From Datura wrightii (taxonomy: Eukaryota > Streptophyta > Magnoliopsida > Solanales > Solanaceae): 64,000 nt of DNA. The notes beneath the pieces are model-generated. The model worked only from the letters and a program-made list of their open reading frames with translations. It was not told where the DNA came from and made no database searches. The stretch lies in assembly GCA_035772735.1 (NCBI GenBank), contig JASDFA010000018.1, positions 55,892,001 through 55,956,000 of the forward strand, read 5' to 3'. Made by a program: the position numbers and the translations under genes. Every line of letters starts with the position of its first letter. Within the stretch, counting starts at the first letter, position 1. Below are positions 11,195 to 22,059 of the stretch, one piece after another.

Positions 11195-11610
11195 AAGACT
11201 TGACTCACTACTGCCCAATTTTGACTCTACAAGAAGGTTCAGATGGGTTCATGATTTATTGCGACACCTCTAGAATTAGCCTTGATTGCAGGCTGATGCA
11301 ACTTGGTAAAATTATGGCCTATTCTTCTAGAAAACTCAAGGATTATGGAAAGAACTACCCGACTCATGACCTTGAGCTAGCAGCAGTGGTTTTTGCCTTA
11401 AAGGTATGGAGGTACTACCAGTATGGTGTTCATACGGATGCATTCACTGACCATAAACCTGCGATGTTAAATCAGAAGGATTTGAATCTTTTATAGAGGA
11501 GATGCATTGAGTCATTGAAGGACTATGATATCAGTGTTTTGTACCATCCTAGGAAAGCCAATATAGTGGTTGATTCCCTCAGTAGATTATCGATGAATAG
11601 TGTTGCCCAT
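11195..11610 (+). pseudogene. pol: Element A RNase H and tether remnant
   Basis: RNase H-like domain that would degrade the RNA of the RNA/DNA hybrid. The start YCDTSRISLDCRLMQ corresponds to the first catalytic aspartate block. AYSSRKLKDYGKNYPTHDLE supplies the conserved glutamate/aspartate region, and FTDHKPA is the third block. The segment continues to YHPRKANIVVDSLSRL, the usual end before integrase. A stop follows NQKDLNLL near 11494. Confidence 0.85.
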
Positions 11611-11699
11611 ATTGATGATGATAAGAAAGAGCTGTTTAGAGATGTTCACAAGCTGTATCACTTTGGAGTCCGTCTGGTTGATTAAGCTGAAGGTGGAGT

Positions 11700-12102
11700 T
11701 GCAGTTCAAAATAGTTCAGAGTCTTCTCTTGTGATGGATGTTAAAGTAAGACAAGATGATGATCCAATATTGCTTAAGTTGAAGGAAGCAATCCTTAAGA
11801 AAGAGGTGGAGGCATTCCCCAAAAGGGGGAGATGGTGTGCTCCCCTATTAGGACAAAATGTATGTTCTGGATGTGGATGTTTGAGGCAACATATATTAAC
11901 AGAAGCCCACAACTCTCGATATTCTATCTACCCAAGTGCCACCAAGATGCACCGTGATTTATGGGAAGTATATTGGTGGAATTTCATTAAGAAGTATATT
12001 ACGAAATTTGTAGCTAAGTGCCTAAATTGTCAATAGGTTAAGGTTAAGCACCAAAGGCTAGGAGGTATGACTCAGGATATCAGCATTCTTACTTGGAAGT
12101 GG
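11700..12102 (+). pseudogene. pol: Element A integrase, N-terminal part
   Basis: Zinc-binding (HHCC) region of integrase: MHRDLWEVYWWNFIKKYI followed by CLNCQ near 12025-12036. The histidine pair lies in HILTEAHNSRYSIYP about 11886-11930. The sequence runs up to TWKW and is cut by solo LTR F; the protein resumes in the same motif (KWEEINMDF) after 14482. Confidence 0.85.
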
Positions 12103-14481
12103 TGTCACGCCCCGCCTTGGGGAGTATGACTGGCAACTGGTTTCCTGCTAGGACCTGAACTGCTAGACTACTGAACCTAAGCACGTCTGGTGCCTGGCTG
12201 GCTCTAACTCAGATTCACGGGACCAACGGGCTATATAACGACTGTAAACACAGCCTCCGGCCGACTAAGCCTATAGCCACCTATACTATAACATCAGCTA
12301 ACCAGAGTCACATTTATATAGGTACACCTATGCGGGTCGACAAAGCCACCATGCTGTGTAGTTATCTCCAAATCAGTATAACAAGTGCTGAACAACTACG
12401 TGACCGGCAAGGTCACCACTACTAACTAGATACGGCCCCACATGGCCAACATAAACAACAATACTAAACAGCTAAACATACGCACGACCCCACACGACCG
12501 ACACAACTAACCACAGGGAGATATATACACAATCTGCAAGCCTCTAGGAATACTGATAAGATGGTCAGGACAGGGCCCTGACCTACCCGTACTGTACAAC
12601 AAAAGAAAATGATATAAACCTCTGAAATATCAAGCTCCGGATGACAGGAGCTGATGACTCTGCGCTGGCTAGGATCACGAGGGATCGGCTCCTCGTCTAT
12701 GAGTACCTGTAGGCAAGTAATGCAGCGCCCCAAACGGGCATCAGTACCACTGGTACTGAGTATGCAAAGCAAACTGAACATGACTGAATATAAACAACAA
12801 TGCTAGTAAATTCTGAATAGCAAGAAGTATCTAAAACTGTCTGAACTAGCAGGATCTGGAATAGGCTTATCTGTACTGATGGTAAGGTAGAATCATACCT
12901 GTCGTCATGGTGACCTGCTGTCTATCAACGAATAGATATCATGTATATACATATATATATATAACACAAGAACCTATACCAGCCCCCATAAGCCGGAAGG
13001 TGCCAACCAACACACAATCTATATACCCCTACCCAGGTCAAAACCATCCAAAAATAAATCACTCCACTCACCTACTAACTACGAGCACCTCGACCGACCC
13101 CCTTGGCTCTGCAGCTCAGGCTATGGCCTCTGACTATAACTGTGTCTGAGTCCGGAGGACTCCAGTACTGTGAACTATAATTTGTATCTGTATCTGTAAT
13201 CTACCGTCTGGGCGCAAGCGTAAGCTATACTGCTATGCTGATCAGCCTGATATGGGGAATGTTGCATCCCATCTTCGTCCTACTGCGGATGACATACCAC
13301 TCCTTGGAGTGACGTATCCTCACCCTCTGACGGGCGAGTCGACACAACTATTAACCCAGGGGCGGCGAGGACGCTCCAAGGGTGCCCTCATAGCACAAAT
13401 AGGTCTCAACAAACAATAATCACATATAGCAAGCATGTTTAAACTGAAAATACTATCTATACTCTGATTTCTCATTCTAAACTCTTTTCTGTGTTATACT
13501 GATTCTCATACTGAACTATACTGTATTTGAGATATTATCTGACTGTCTGACTATACTGTATCTAGGATATTATCTGACTGTCTGATATTGCTTTACTAAC
13601 TTTTAATTCGAATATATATCCTAATATCATAAAACATGCTTGCTAAATTCAAACTAGACTCAATTCTCAACTTCTAAGTTCTTTCTTCTATACATCACGC
13701 TATTTAATGTACTGGATTACTAACTTGCCGAAGGAATTAGCTTTACATACCTTCGCTTTGGATTTCCCGACTAACTGGCGTAGCTCGGTCAGTACTTCTG
13801 CTATTTCTCCCAACTACATTCATATATATGTCAATTAGAACCAAATACGCTAATATTCTGGAAGAAAATATCACTTTTAATATATATATAGCCCAAACTT
13901 TGGCTTATCGAGAAATGGTCAAAAACTCGCTATTTCTCAAGAGTTCATAAGGGAGAAATACTCACTTTAGGGCTAGTAGTATATTGACACTAATTTGGAG
14001 CAATTCAACTTACCTTAGTTCTGTAGCACGATGATTCGCCAGCCGAATTTCACGAAATTAAATCTGTAGGAATGCTCCTTACTGCTTAATACCTCAGTAT
14101 CTAGAGTTAATTTGAGTTTGGATCGCGTTTGGCGGCGTCATCGGACGAATATGAGTAGGAGATCTTCGTTCCCCCTTCTCTCTAACTACTCTCTATTTTT
14201 CACTAGAAATTATAAGGAATTTTAATAAAAAAAATGAAGTTTTGAGGCTTATATACTTGGGCCTGGATAGGGCCTCCATGACACGGAGCCAACGCGGAGG
14301 CCCTCCCTCCGTGGCACGTTGACATCGCGGAGGGGCTCTGGCCCGGCTCCTTCCGCGATGGTTCGACGGATTTCTTATCCGGTCTTTCCCTGGGCCTTTT
14401 TCTAGCACGTATGGTATTCAAAAACTCTTAACCAACATGCGAATAGGCCATCTACATGTAGAGAATTTATGGGGTGTAAAA
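12103..14481 (-). mobile_element. Solo LTR F inserted in A's integrase
   Basis: A 2,379-bp insertion flanked by AGTGG at 12098-12102 and 14482-14486. Its ends are TGTCACGCCCC and GGGGTGTAAAA, imperfect 11-bp inverted repeats like those of Tekay LTRs (TGTAACACCCC at the 5' end). A TATA motif and GC-word array sit near the right end on the minus strand, which fixes a minus orientation. It contains no gag, pol or primer site, so it is a solo LTR left by LTR-LTR recombination. Tekay membership is inferred from the termini only. Confidence 0.75.
14248..14360 (-). promoter_or_regulatory. F LTR promoter: TATATAAG box and CACGGAG array
   Basis: On the minus strand TATATAAG (14248-14255) follows a GC-rich patch (about 14262-14360). 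That patch holds several copies of the word ACGGAG/CTCCGT and CGCGGAG/CTCCGCG, including the near-perfect pair TGACACGGAG and CTCCGTGGCA. The order, array then TATA box, is the same as in the LTRs of B, C and D. Confidence 0.55.
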
Positions 14482-14486
14482 AGTGG

Positions 14487-15142
14487 GAAGAGATAAACAT
14501 GGATTTCGTTACAGTTTTACCTCATACACACCTACAACATAATTCTATATGGTTGATTATAGACCGAATGACTAAGTTACGAAATTTCCTTCCAGTTATG
14601 AGTACAAATTCAATCAATAATTATGCTAGAATTCACATTCAAGAGTTATTCAGGTTGCATGAAGTTTCTTTGTCCATCATTTTTGATAGGGGTATTTAGT
14701 TCACCTCACAGTTCTTAAAGTTATTTCAGAAGGGCCTTGGTACTCAGGTTAAGCTCAGCATAACGTTTCACCTACAGATAGATGGTTAGGATGAACAGAC
14801 CATTCAGACCTTATAGGACATGTTGAGAGTGTGTGATTGATTTTAAAGGTATTTGGGATGATCACCTACCTCTCATTGAGTTTGGTTACAATAAAAGTTA
14901 CCACTCCAGCATTCAGATGCCCTATTTCAGGCACGTTATGGTAGGAGATGTAGGTCTCTTATAGGATGGTTTGAGGTTGATGAAGCTACTTTGATCGGGC
15001 CTGATTCATTACATGAGGCTATGGAGAAAGCTCAACTTATCAGAGAAAGGCTGAAAATAGTTCAGAGCCATCATGAATCATATATAGATGTGAGAAGAAG
15101 AGAGATGGAGTTTGATGTTGAGGATAGGGTTTATCTGTAAGT
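14487..15142 (+). pseudogene. pol: Element A integrase catalytic core remnant
   Basis: Continues the integrase interrupted by F. NMDFVTVLP holds the first catalytic aspartate, IIFDRG the second (near 14680-14695) and DEQTIQTL a likely catalytic glutamate block (about 14796). A stop follows FDRGI, and more stops and frameshifts occur before ESYIDVRRREMEFDVEDRVY near 15080-15136. The core would join element DNA to a target; it cannot be translated intact here. Confidence 0.85.
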
Positions 15143-15148
15143 TTCACC

Positions 15149-15552
15149 ATGAAGGGAGTGATGTGGTTCGGTAAGAGAGGAAGTCTTAGTCCCAAGTATG
15201 TTGGCCCTTATAATATCATGAGGCATTTTGGCAAGGCAGCCTATGAGTTGGACTTGCCTGCGGAGTTAACTTCGGTGCATCCAGTCTTTCATATGTCTCT
15301 ATTGAAAACGTTAATTGGTGATCTGACTTCAGTTATGTCTTTAAAAAGTATGGAAGTGAAAGATAATCTCTCTTACGAAGTAGTCCTAGTTGATATTTTT
15401 GACCATCAAGTTCATCGGTTGAGCAATAAGGAGGTCGCTTCAGTGAAAGTCCTTTGGAGGAACCAACTTGTAGATTGAGTTATTTGGGAAGAAGAAGCAA
15501 ATAAGATGGCCAAGTACCCTCGCCTTTTCCCTTCCAGCTCAGCTTTAGCATG
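15149..15552 (+). pseudogene. pol: Element A integrase C-terminus and chromodomain
   Basis: The segment GVMWFGKRGSLSPKYVGPY is the GPY/F module, followed by ELDLPAELTSVHPVFHMSLL. VVLVDIFDHQVHRLSNKEV and ASVKVLWRNQ form a chromodomain of the Tekay/Del type, continuing past a stop (TGA at 15476-15478) to KMAKYPRLFPSSSAL and ending near 15552. In this lineage the chromodomain is thought to steer insertion to heterochromatin. Confidence 0.88.
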
Positions 15553-15764
15553 AGGTATGAGTTTCTTCCTTAGCACTCTACTTAATTTCATGTTAGATTC
15601 ATATCCTTCGGCTCTTATGATGTCTTAGTAGGAATGCATGTTTCATAAATCCAGTTCAGTCTATATATCTCAGTTCGGAGTCAGTCACCTCATTAGTATT
15701 TAGTCTATAACATTCAAAATTGAGATTGCAGCTCTTTCCCTATCTTTTCAGTTCTGTTAGCCTT

Positions 15765-15798
15765 CATTCGAGGATGAATGTTCCCAAAGGAGAGATAA
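15765..15798 (+). other. Element A polypurine tract with CATTCGAGGATGAATG box
   Basis: CATTCGAGGATGAATG (15765-15780) is a near-palindrome just before the tract AAAGGAGAGATAA, which abuts the 3' LTR start TGTAACACCCC at 15799. The tract would prime plus-strand DNA synthesis. Confidence 0.75.
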
Positions 15799-17896
15799 TG
15801 TAACACCCCAAAAGTCTCTAAGATCAGATCCTAGCTTGGAGTAGAAACCAGCAGAAAAATCTGCAATTTGACTCAGAACGAGTCTAGGTACGACTTGTTG
15901 GAAGGGACCACGATTTGTAGTCAGACTGAGTTGATCAATCTAACTTCTTATGTTCCAGTCCTAAAGGCTTATGTCACGATTCGTGAGATCAAGTGATGAA
16001 TTATGATGTGCCTCATTAGGAGAAAGCATTCTAGAATTGGCCAAATTCTCTCAGAACCCATGAGTCAGATGATGAAGCATTGGAGGAAGTAATGAATCTT
16101 CCCAAGGAGCCATGAGATGACATTCAACAACTTGTTCGAGATCACTCCAGACACCATGGAGGGACATCATGATATGTGACGTCATTTGACGAGTTATGGT
16201 ATGGGGTCGTGAGGAGAAGATCGGATAATAAGAAAAATATGTTCCAGTAAGTTACGAGTGGTCACCATGAGTCATGGTGACAACCAACGACTCATGCGAT
16301 GACCCTTGATGACTGGACGATAGTTTATTAATATATTTTTTGGGGGGTATTTTCATAACTCTCCACTCTTTTAATTCCTAAACTACATCACATTGGGATA
16401 TTTTGGAAGGGAATTAAAGGGATTAGTCAACCTCCCCCTTTCATTCTTCTAGACTTGCAAAACACACCTTAGAAGCATCAAGGATTCTCTCAAGCTAAGT
16501 TAAGGTTCCTCCTCAAAGCTCCAAGAATCAAAGGGTTCTAGCAAGAAGTCTTATTCTCTAGGTATATGGGACTTCAGGAAAGGATTCCTTCCATCCTTGT
16601 GTCCCAAGAATTTCAGAAATCCTAGCAAGTTAATTTCCGTAGAACTCATATCTTAGGATTTTCATTCCATGATTAATTTCACTTATCTTTCCTCAATGAT
16701 TATAAATTTCCATGACTAGTATCATGCTATATTCATGATGTTATTTTCAGCTTGTAGAATTTTTTTCCATAATCTTAATATTGGCATGATTTTAGAGATT
16801 TCACTTGAGTTAGCATTATTTTCATATTGCATAATCTTTCAAAGCACACATGGTTTTCTCATGATTTATGTATTTATGCTTTACAGTATTATAGGCATTC
16901 TTAATATACTCAGTATTAGACTCTCAGAGCACTTTTAGATAAAGTAGTTATGACTTAGTCTTAGAGCATCAGTTTTCGAGCTATCAGTATACTATTAGTA
17001 AATAGTCAGTACATTATCATTTGGGAGTAGTAATTAGCACCGAGCGGGCTGGGATTCAGTGCACCCAGGTTTCCAGAACTATGTGCTACTGTAGGTATTA
17101 ACTCAAATGGACCTCAGTTAGTGATCACACAATCATGCCTCTATACCCTGGCAAGGTATGTTGAATCCTATTAATTGGGTATATACATCAAACTCCTTAT
17201 TTAGATCACATGGTTATATGTCAGTTAGCAGGCTATCCCACGGTACAGTTACAATTTCATTTTTTAATGCTTGTATGTGGCCCTAAAATTAGTTTTACAT
17301 GTACTTTCAGCATTTTCAGATTGTCTTATTATTTTCAGTACTTATGTATTTAGATATGGTCTTTATACAGCGGTTCAGTTCTACTTTTCCAATTTACTAG
17401 CATGCTTTCATATTTTAGTTTCGTAACCTATATACTCAGTATATTTCAAGTACTGACCACATATTCTTTGTTTATATCATTTTATGTTATAGATTTAGAT
17501 ACTCAGGCATAACACTGCAGTTAGACTCATTCTAGTGCCCATCAATAACTGTCAGTGGTGAGTCCTCATCTCTCGAGGACTGGAGTTATTATATTTATTC
17601 AGTTGTCTTTGTATTTGGTTTAGTTTTAGACTTTGAAGTTAGCTGGGGACTTGTTCCAGCAGCTCATCAATTAGTAGCGGCTTTCAAACAGAGCAGTAGT
17701 ATTTCTAGCTTTGTGACTCAGTGTTATTTATCAAATTATCCCTTATAAATGAATGTTTTATGTTTCAGTTAGCTTCCGCTCAAATCCGTTACAATCTTAT
17801 CTAATGTTATAAATATGCTATGCCATGGGTTAGCTTAGGGTCACTTGTGGCCCTAGGCACCATGTCTCATCCAGGGTATACACTCGGGTCATGAGA
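15799..17896 (+). repeat. Element A 3' LTR
   Basis: 2,098 bp, TGTAACACCCC to CATGAGA. It aligns with 6241-8377 throughout. The terminal GA replaces the expected CA; the boundary is fixed by the GATAT duplication that follows. Confidence 0.88.
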
Positions 17897-17901
17897 GATA
17901 T

Positions 17902-17964
17902 CTGTACTTTTGTCCTACATTACTTGACGACCATGTACACTTTCTTGTGCGCTTAGTTGCATCA
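17902..17964 (+). repeat. Element B 5' LTR, second part
   Basis: The end of B's 5' LTR beyond the nested element A. Matches 38618-38680 of the 3' LTR (shared GACCATGTACAC/AACCATGTACACTT region) and ends CATCA, as the 3' LTR ends AATCA. Confidence 0.85.
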
Positions 17965-17970
17965 AGATTT

Positions 17971-17988
17971 TATAACTGTTGCTGGGGA
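17971..17988 (+). other. Element B primer-binding site, degenerate
   Basis: TATAACTGTTGCTGGGGA six bases after the LTR end. The intact site in element D reads TGGCGCCGTTGCCGGGGA, complementary to the tRNA-Asp 3' end as in Athila elements. Six bases differ; four of the changes are C-to-T or G-to-A. Confidence 0.75.
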
Positions 17989-18092
17989 CCTGAATATTAA
18001 TTAATTATTTTTGGTTGGAACTTTTATTCCACTATACAGTATTTTACTTTATTGTTGGTTGTTGTGCATTTCGAGTATTGTTTGTTCAGTGT

Positions 18093-19700
18093 ATGCCAGC
18101 TACTCGAAGTCAAGGAAAACTCTTGGCCTCTTTTGATCCTACGATTGATAGAATATTTCATCAGTTGGCAGTAATGGCAGAAAACGATAAATAGAACCTT
18201 GCAAACAACCAATAACGGATCTAGTTCTAAACTTTGCCAGGATGAACTTGGAGAATGCTTCTAAATCAATCATCAAGCTGGCATCCACTGTAAAGTTTGA
18301 ACTAAAAGAAGGAACCGTGTTGTTGGTTCAAAACACATGTCAATATTAGGGAAAGCCGCACAATGATATGCATAAGCATTTGCTGACATTTATGGAACCG
18401 AGTGAGAACTTTCACTATCAAAACGTCTCTGAATAGTATGTTAATCTCACCCTGTTCCCATTTTCATTGATTGGAGAGGCAAAAGAATGGTTAGGAAATG
18501 AATCAGCAAGGTCCATCACTACCTGGGAGGCTCTTTCGAGCAAGTTCATAAGCAGATTTTTCTTTTCAAGAAGAATGAGGAAGTTAAGAGGAAAGATCTC
18601 AAGGTTCATTTGGAAGGATGGTGAAAACTCTAGCTCAGGAATGGGAGAGATATAAATGTTATTTGTGGGATTGCCCTCATCACATGTAGCCAAAGGATAT
18701 CATTGCACACAATTTCATAGAGGAACAGAAGCCTGAATCAAAGATTTTGCTTGATGCTACTGCATAGGGACAAATACTATCCAAAAGTTACGATGAGATA
18801 TAAGCTCTACTAAATCTCATGTCAGTTGGAAGTCAGGATTACCAGGATTCAAGTAGTGGTTTCATAGCACCAAAAGTTCCATTGAAGCTAGAATTTGATG
18901 GTGTGGTTGCGATTTCAATTAGACATCAGTCAGTTGGTGAATGCTATCAGTAAATTAGTGAGTGCACCAGCTATGAATCAGGTGCATCAAGTTCAACAAG
19001 TTCAGACTCCACCGCCAACATGTGAGGTATGTCAAGAAAATTATGTCTATTCAGAGTGTCCATTAAACCCTAAATAAATTTATTATGTAGGTCAACAAGG
19101 TCGTAGTGGAGGATTCCAAGGGAACAATTATAATCAGGGGTACAAGAATGCAACAAATTCTCCATGGGAAGGAAATCAGAACTTTTAGAGGCCCCACAAT
19201 AACTTTCAGAGAAACCAAAGCCAGCAGCCTAGCAGCTTATTAGAGGAAGCAATGAAGTAATGGATGAGTCATCAAACCCAGATTGTTAATGAGATGCATA
19301 AATCCATTCATGAGCTGGAGCGACAAATTGACCAACTGGCAATACATCAAACAACTAGACCTCAGGGGGAACTTCCAAGAAATACAGAGAAGAATCCTAA
19401 GGAAAATGTAAGTGAATTTTCTCTATGCAATGAGAAGGAGTTAGGTAAAGTGATACCCAGAGGCAGAAGAGAAGAAGTAGAAAAAGAGCCAGAAAAGACT
19501 GCAGAATCAAAGTAGGAGGCTGGTGAGTCAATTGGTGCACAACCTAAAGAGGTAGAGACCAGGCCACCCCCTCCATTTCTACAAAGGTTTAGAAAGAAGA
19601 AGGATGACTCAACGTGCAAGAACATTTTAGAGATCTTGAAGCAAGTGCACGTGAATATACCACTGGTGGAGTTATTGCAAGATGTTCCTAAATATGCCAA
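18093..19700 (+). pseudogene. gag: Element B gag pseudogene (Athila type)
   Basis: Starts MPATRSQGKLLASFDPTIDR at 18093. The Retrotrans_gag core is visible as VNLTLFPFSLIGEAKEWLGN and TTWEALSSKFISRF (18437-18560), then, after a frameshift, AQEWERYK and LWDCPHH. The conserved CEVCQENYVYSECP (about 19024-19065) is a reduced cysteine motif typical of Athila gag, followed by an Asn/Gln-rich stretch. MHKSIHELERQIDQLAIHQT (19294-19353) looks like a short coiled coil, and an acidic/basic linker precedes the protease. Stops at 18183 and 18433 and several frameshifts. Confidence 0.82.
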
Positions 19701-19704
19701 ATGT

Positions 19705-20430
19705 CTCAAGGATATTGTTGCGCAAAAATGAAGATTAATAGAGTTTGAAATTGTGGATCTCACAGAGGAGTGTAGTTCCTGGGTGAAAAACAATAATCCA
19801 CCCAAGTTGAAGGATACCGGGAGCTTCACCATTCCAGTTACCATTGGAGCCAGGGAGGTAGGCTCTTCATTATATGATTTGGGCACAAGCATAAAACTTA
19901 TGCCTACGTTGTTGTTCAAAACTTTAGGGCTAGGTGAACCATCCCTTACTACATTAACTCTACAGTTGGCCAACAAGTCAATCATTTAGCCTGACGGTAT
20001 TATTGAGGATGTGCTCATTAAAGTTGGGCCGTTCATCCTGCTAGTGGACTTTATAATTCTGGACTATGAAGCTAATGAAGTAGTTCCTATCATTTTGGAA
20101 AGAGGATTCTTAGCTACGGGAACTGCAGTAATAAGGGTAAAGTCAGGGAATATGTCTGTGACAGTGGATGGCTAGAAGGTAGTGTTTAAGGTAGCAAGAC
20201 TACCAACCCATTATGAGGAACTAAAATCCATCACTGTGGTGGAGCTTGAGATGTCTGAGGTGGTGTTAGAGCAATATCTATCACATGAGGACCCATTGGG
20301 GAGAGCTCTAGTATATGAGAAGGAGAAGGTTAATAGTGCAGAGGCTGTTGATTGTCTAAATATTTTTAATGCCACAAGTGCTTATATCAAGAGGGGGTTA
20401 GTTTTTGAGATGCTTGATAGACCATTGACT
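19705..20430 (+). pseudogene. Element B aspartic protease remnant
   Basis: Retropepsin of the Athila/Tat type. SFTIPVTIGA precedes YDLGTSIKLMP (about 19876-19908), where relatives have CDLGASINLMP; the catalytic aspartate and glycine are kept. PDGIIEDVLIKVGPFILLVDF and FIILDYEANEVVPIILERGFL match the flap and C-terminal blocks, although the usual LGRPFL is changed to LERGFL. In-frame stops at 19987-19989 and 20173-20175. Confidence 0.82.
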
Positions 20431-21260
20431 TGAGAGAAGCTGAAACCTTCTATTAAGAAGACATTGGTTCTTAATCAAAAGCCCTTTTCTTCTCATTTGA
20501 AATATGCTTATTTAGGCAATGGCAACACATTTCCTGTGATAATATCTACTTTATTATATGATGTATAGGTTGACAGGTTGTTGAAGGTGCTATAAGATCA
20601 TATAACAACGATCGACTGGACTGTAGCCGATATCAAAGGGATAAGTAGTTCTTTTTGTATACACAAAATATTATTCGAAGAAGGTGCAAGACCCAATGTA
20701 GAACACCAATAGAGGTTGAATCTGATTATGAAGGAGGTGGTAAAGAATAAGGTGATTAAGTGGTTGGATGCAGGTTTCGTCTATCCTATTTTGAACAGTC
20801 ATTGGGTAAGCCTAGTTCAATGTGTCTCGAAAAAAAGTGGGATGATAGTAGTGCGAAATGAGAAGGATGAGTTGATTTTGCAAAGAGTAGTCACGGGGTG
20901 GCAGATTTGCATTGATTACTACAAGCTTAACAAAATCACCCAGAAGGATCATTTCCCACTACCTTTTATGGACCATATGTTTGACAGGTTAGCTGGACAT
21001 TATTATTATTATTTTCTGGATTTGTACTCTGGGTACAACTAGATCATGATCACCTAGGAGGACCAAGAGAAGACAACTTTCATATGCTCTTTTAGTACTT
21101 TTACATTCATAAAAATGCCGTTTGGACTATGTAATGCTCTAGGGACATTCCAGAGATGTATGATGGTAATTTTCACCGATATGGTGGAAAATTTTGTGAA
21201 AGTTGTTATGAATGATTTTTCATCTATGGAGATGACTTTGATGATTATTTGAAGCATCAA
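20431..21260 (+). pseudogene. pol: Element B reverse transcriptase remnant
   Basis: Athila-type RT. LKPSIKKTLVLNQKPFSSHL and LKYAYLGNGNTFPVIIST mark the pre-RT region. DWTVADIKGISSSFCIHKI and FVYPILNSHWVSLVQCVSKK follow; then ICIDYYKLNKITQKDHFPLP and FLDLYSGYN. The active-site loop reads VMNDF (near 21208-21222) where relatives have MDDF, so one catalytic aspartate is now asparagine. A frameshift follows. Stops after SGYN and in several other places. Confidence 0.85.
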
Positions 21261-21589
21261 AATGTAGTTTTAGCTCGATGTGAGGAATCAATCTTGTTCT
21301 GAATTAGGAAAAGTGTCATTTCATGGTACGTGAAGGAATGGTTCTTGGGCATAAGATATCAAAGGCAGGTATCGAGATCGATCAAGCCAAGATTGAAGTC
21401 ATCGATAAACTACCACCCCCAGTGTCTGTGAAAGGGGTATGCAGTTTCTTGGGATATGCTGGCTTCTATAGGAGCTTCTCACAAGAATTTTCAAGATAGC
21501 CAATCCTATGTTTAGATTGTTAGAAAAAGATGTCAAGTTCTCATTTGATGCAGTTTGTGTACAGGCCTTCAATGCTTTGAAGTAAAGGT

Positions 21590-22016
21590 TGATAACAACT
21601 CCAATTATCATTGCTCTAGACTGGTCATTGCCATTCATTATAATATGTGATACCAGTGATTTTTCCATTGGAGTTGTTTTGGGGTAGAATAGAGGAAAGA
21701 CATTTCATCCCATCTATTATGCAAGCAAGTCACTAGATGCACCTAAAAAACTACACAGTGATCGAGAAGGAGTTATTGGCTGTGGTGTTTTTCTTCGACA
21801 AATTTAGAGCTTATCTAGTGGGTATAAAGGCGGTGGTTTATACTGATCATGCTACAATCAGATATCTTTTTGCCAAGAAAGGTGCTAAGCTAGGACTCAT
21901 CTGGTAGATATTATTACTACAGGAGTTTGATATTAAAATCAAAGACCGGAAAGGAATAGAAAATCAGGTAGCTGATCATTTTTCTTGGCTGGAGGATAGA
22001 AAGCATATTTATTGTG
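21590..22016 (+). pseudogene. pol: Element B RNase H remnant
   Basis: DWSLPFIIICDTSDFSIGVV carries the first catalytic aspartate; HPIYYASKSLDAP follows. A frameshift leads to KELLAVVFFFDKFRAYLVG, then VVYTDHATIRYLFAKKGAK. It ends at KDRKGIENQVADHFSWLED, the usual tail before integrase. Frameshift near 21750 and stop near 21905. Confidence 0.85.
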
Positions 22017-22059
22017 AAGTGGCAATCATGGAGATATTCCCTAATGAACAATTGTTTGT

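Larger units (their letters stand above)
6241..17896 (+). mobile_element. Tekay/Del-type chromovirus A with nested solo LTR F
   Basis: Flanked by GATAT at 6236-6240 and 17897-17901, a perfect 5-bp duplication, within the 5' LTR of B. LTRs are 6241-8377 and 15799-17896. The interior carries remnants of gag, protease, RT, RNase H, integrase and a C-terminal chromodomain in Ty3/Gypsy order. The LTRs differ at roughly a fifth of positions in the first 140 bp, so the insertion is old. The 3' LTR ends in GA instead of CA. Many stops and frameshifts; not functional. Confidence 0.9.

Noticed and set aside
12103..14481. DNA transposon with 11-bp terminal inverted repeats
   Set aside because: A 5-bp duplication, TG-type end, TATA box and LTR-like layout fit a solo Tekay-type LTR better; no transposase is present.
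19362..19985. 207-codon open frame on the minus strand
   Set aside because: Lies antisense to B's gag-protease, which has recognisable Athila motifs on the plus strand. Its composition (Ser/Leu/Phe-rich) is that of a reverse-strand shadow.
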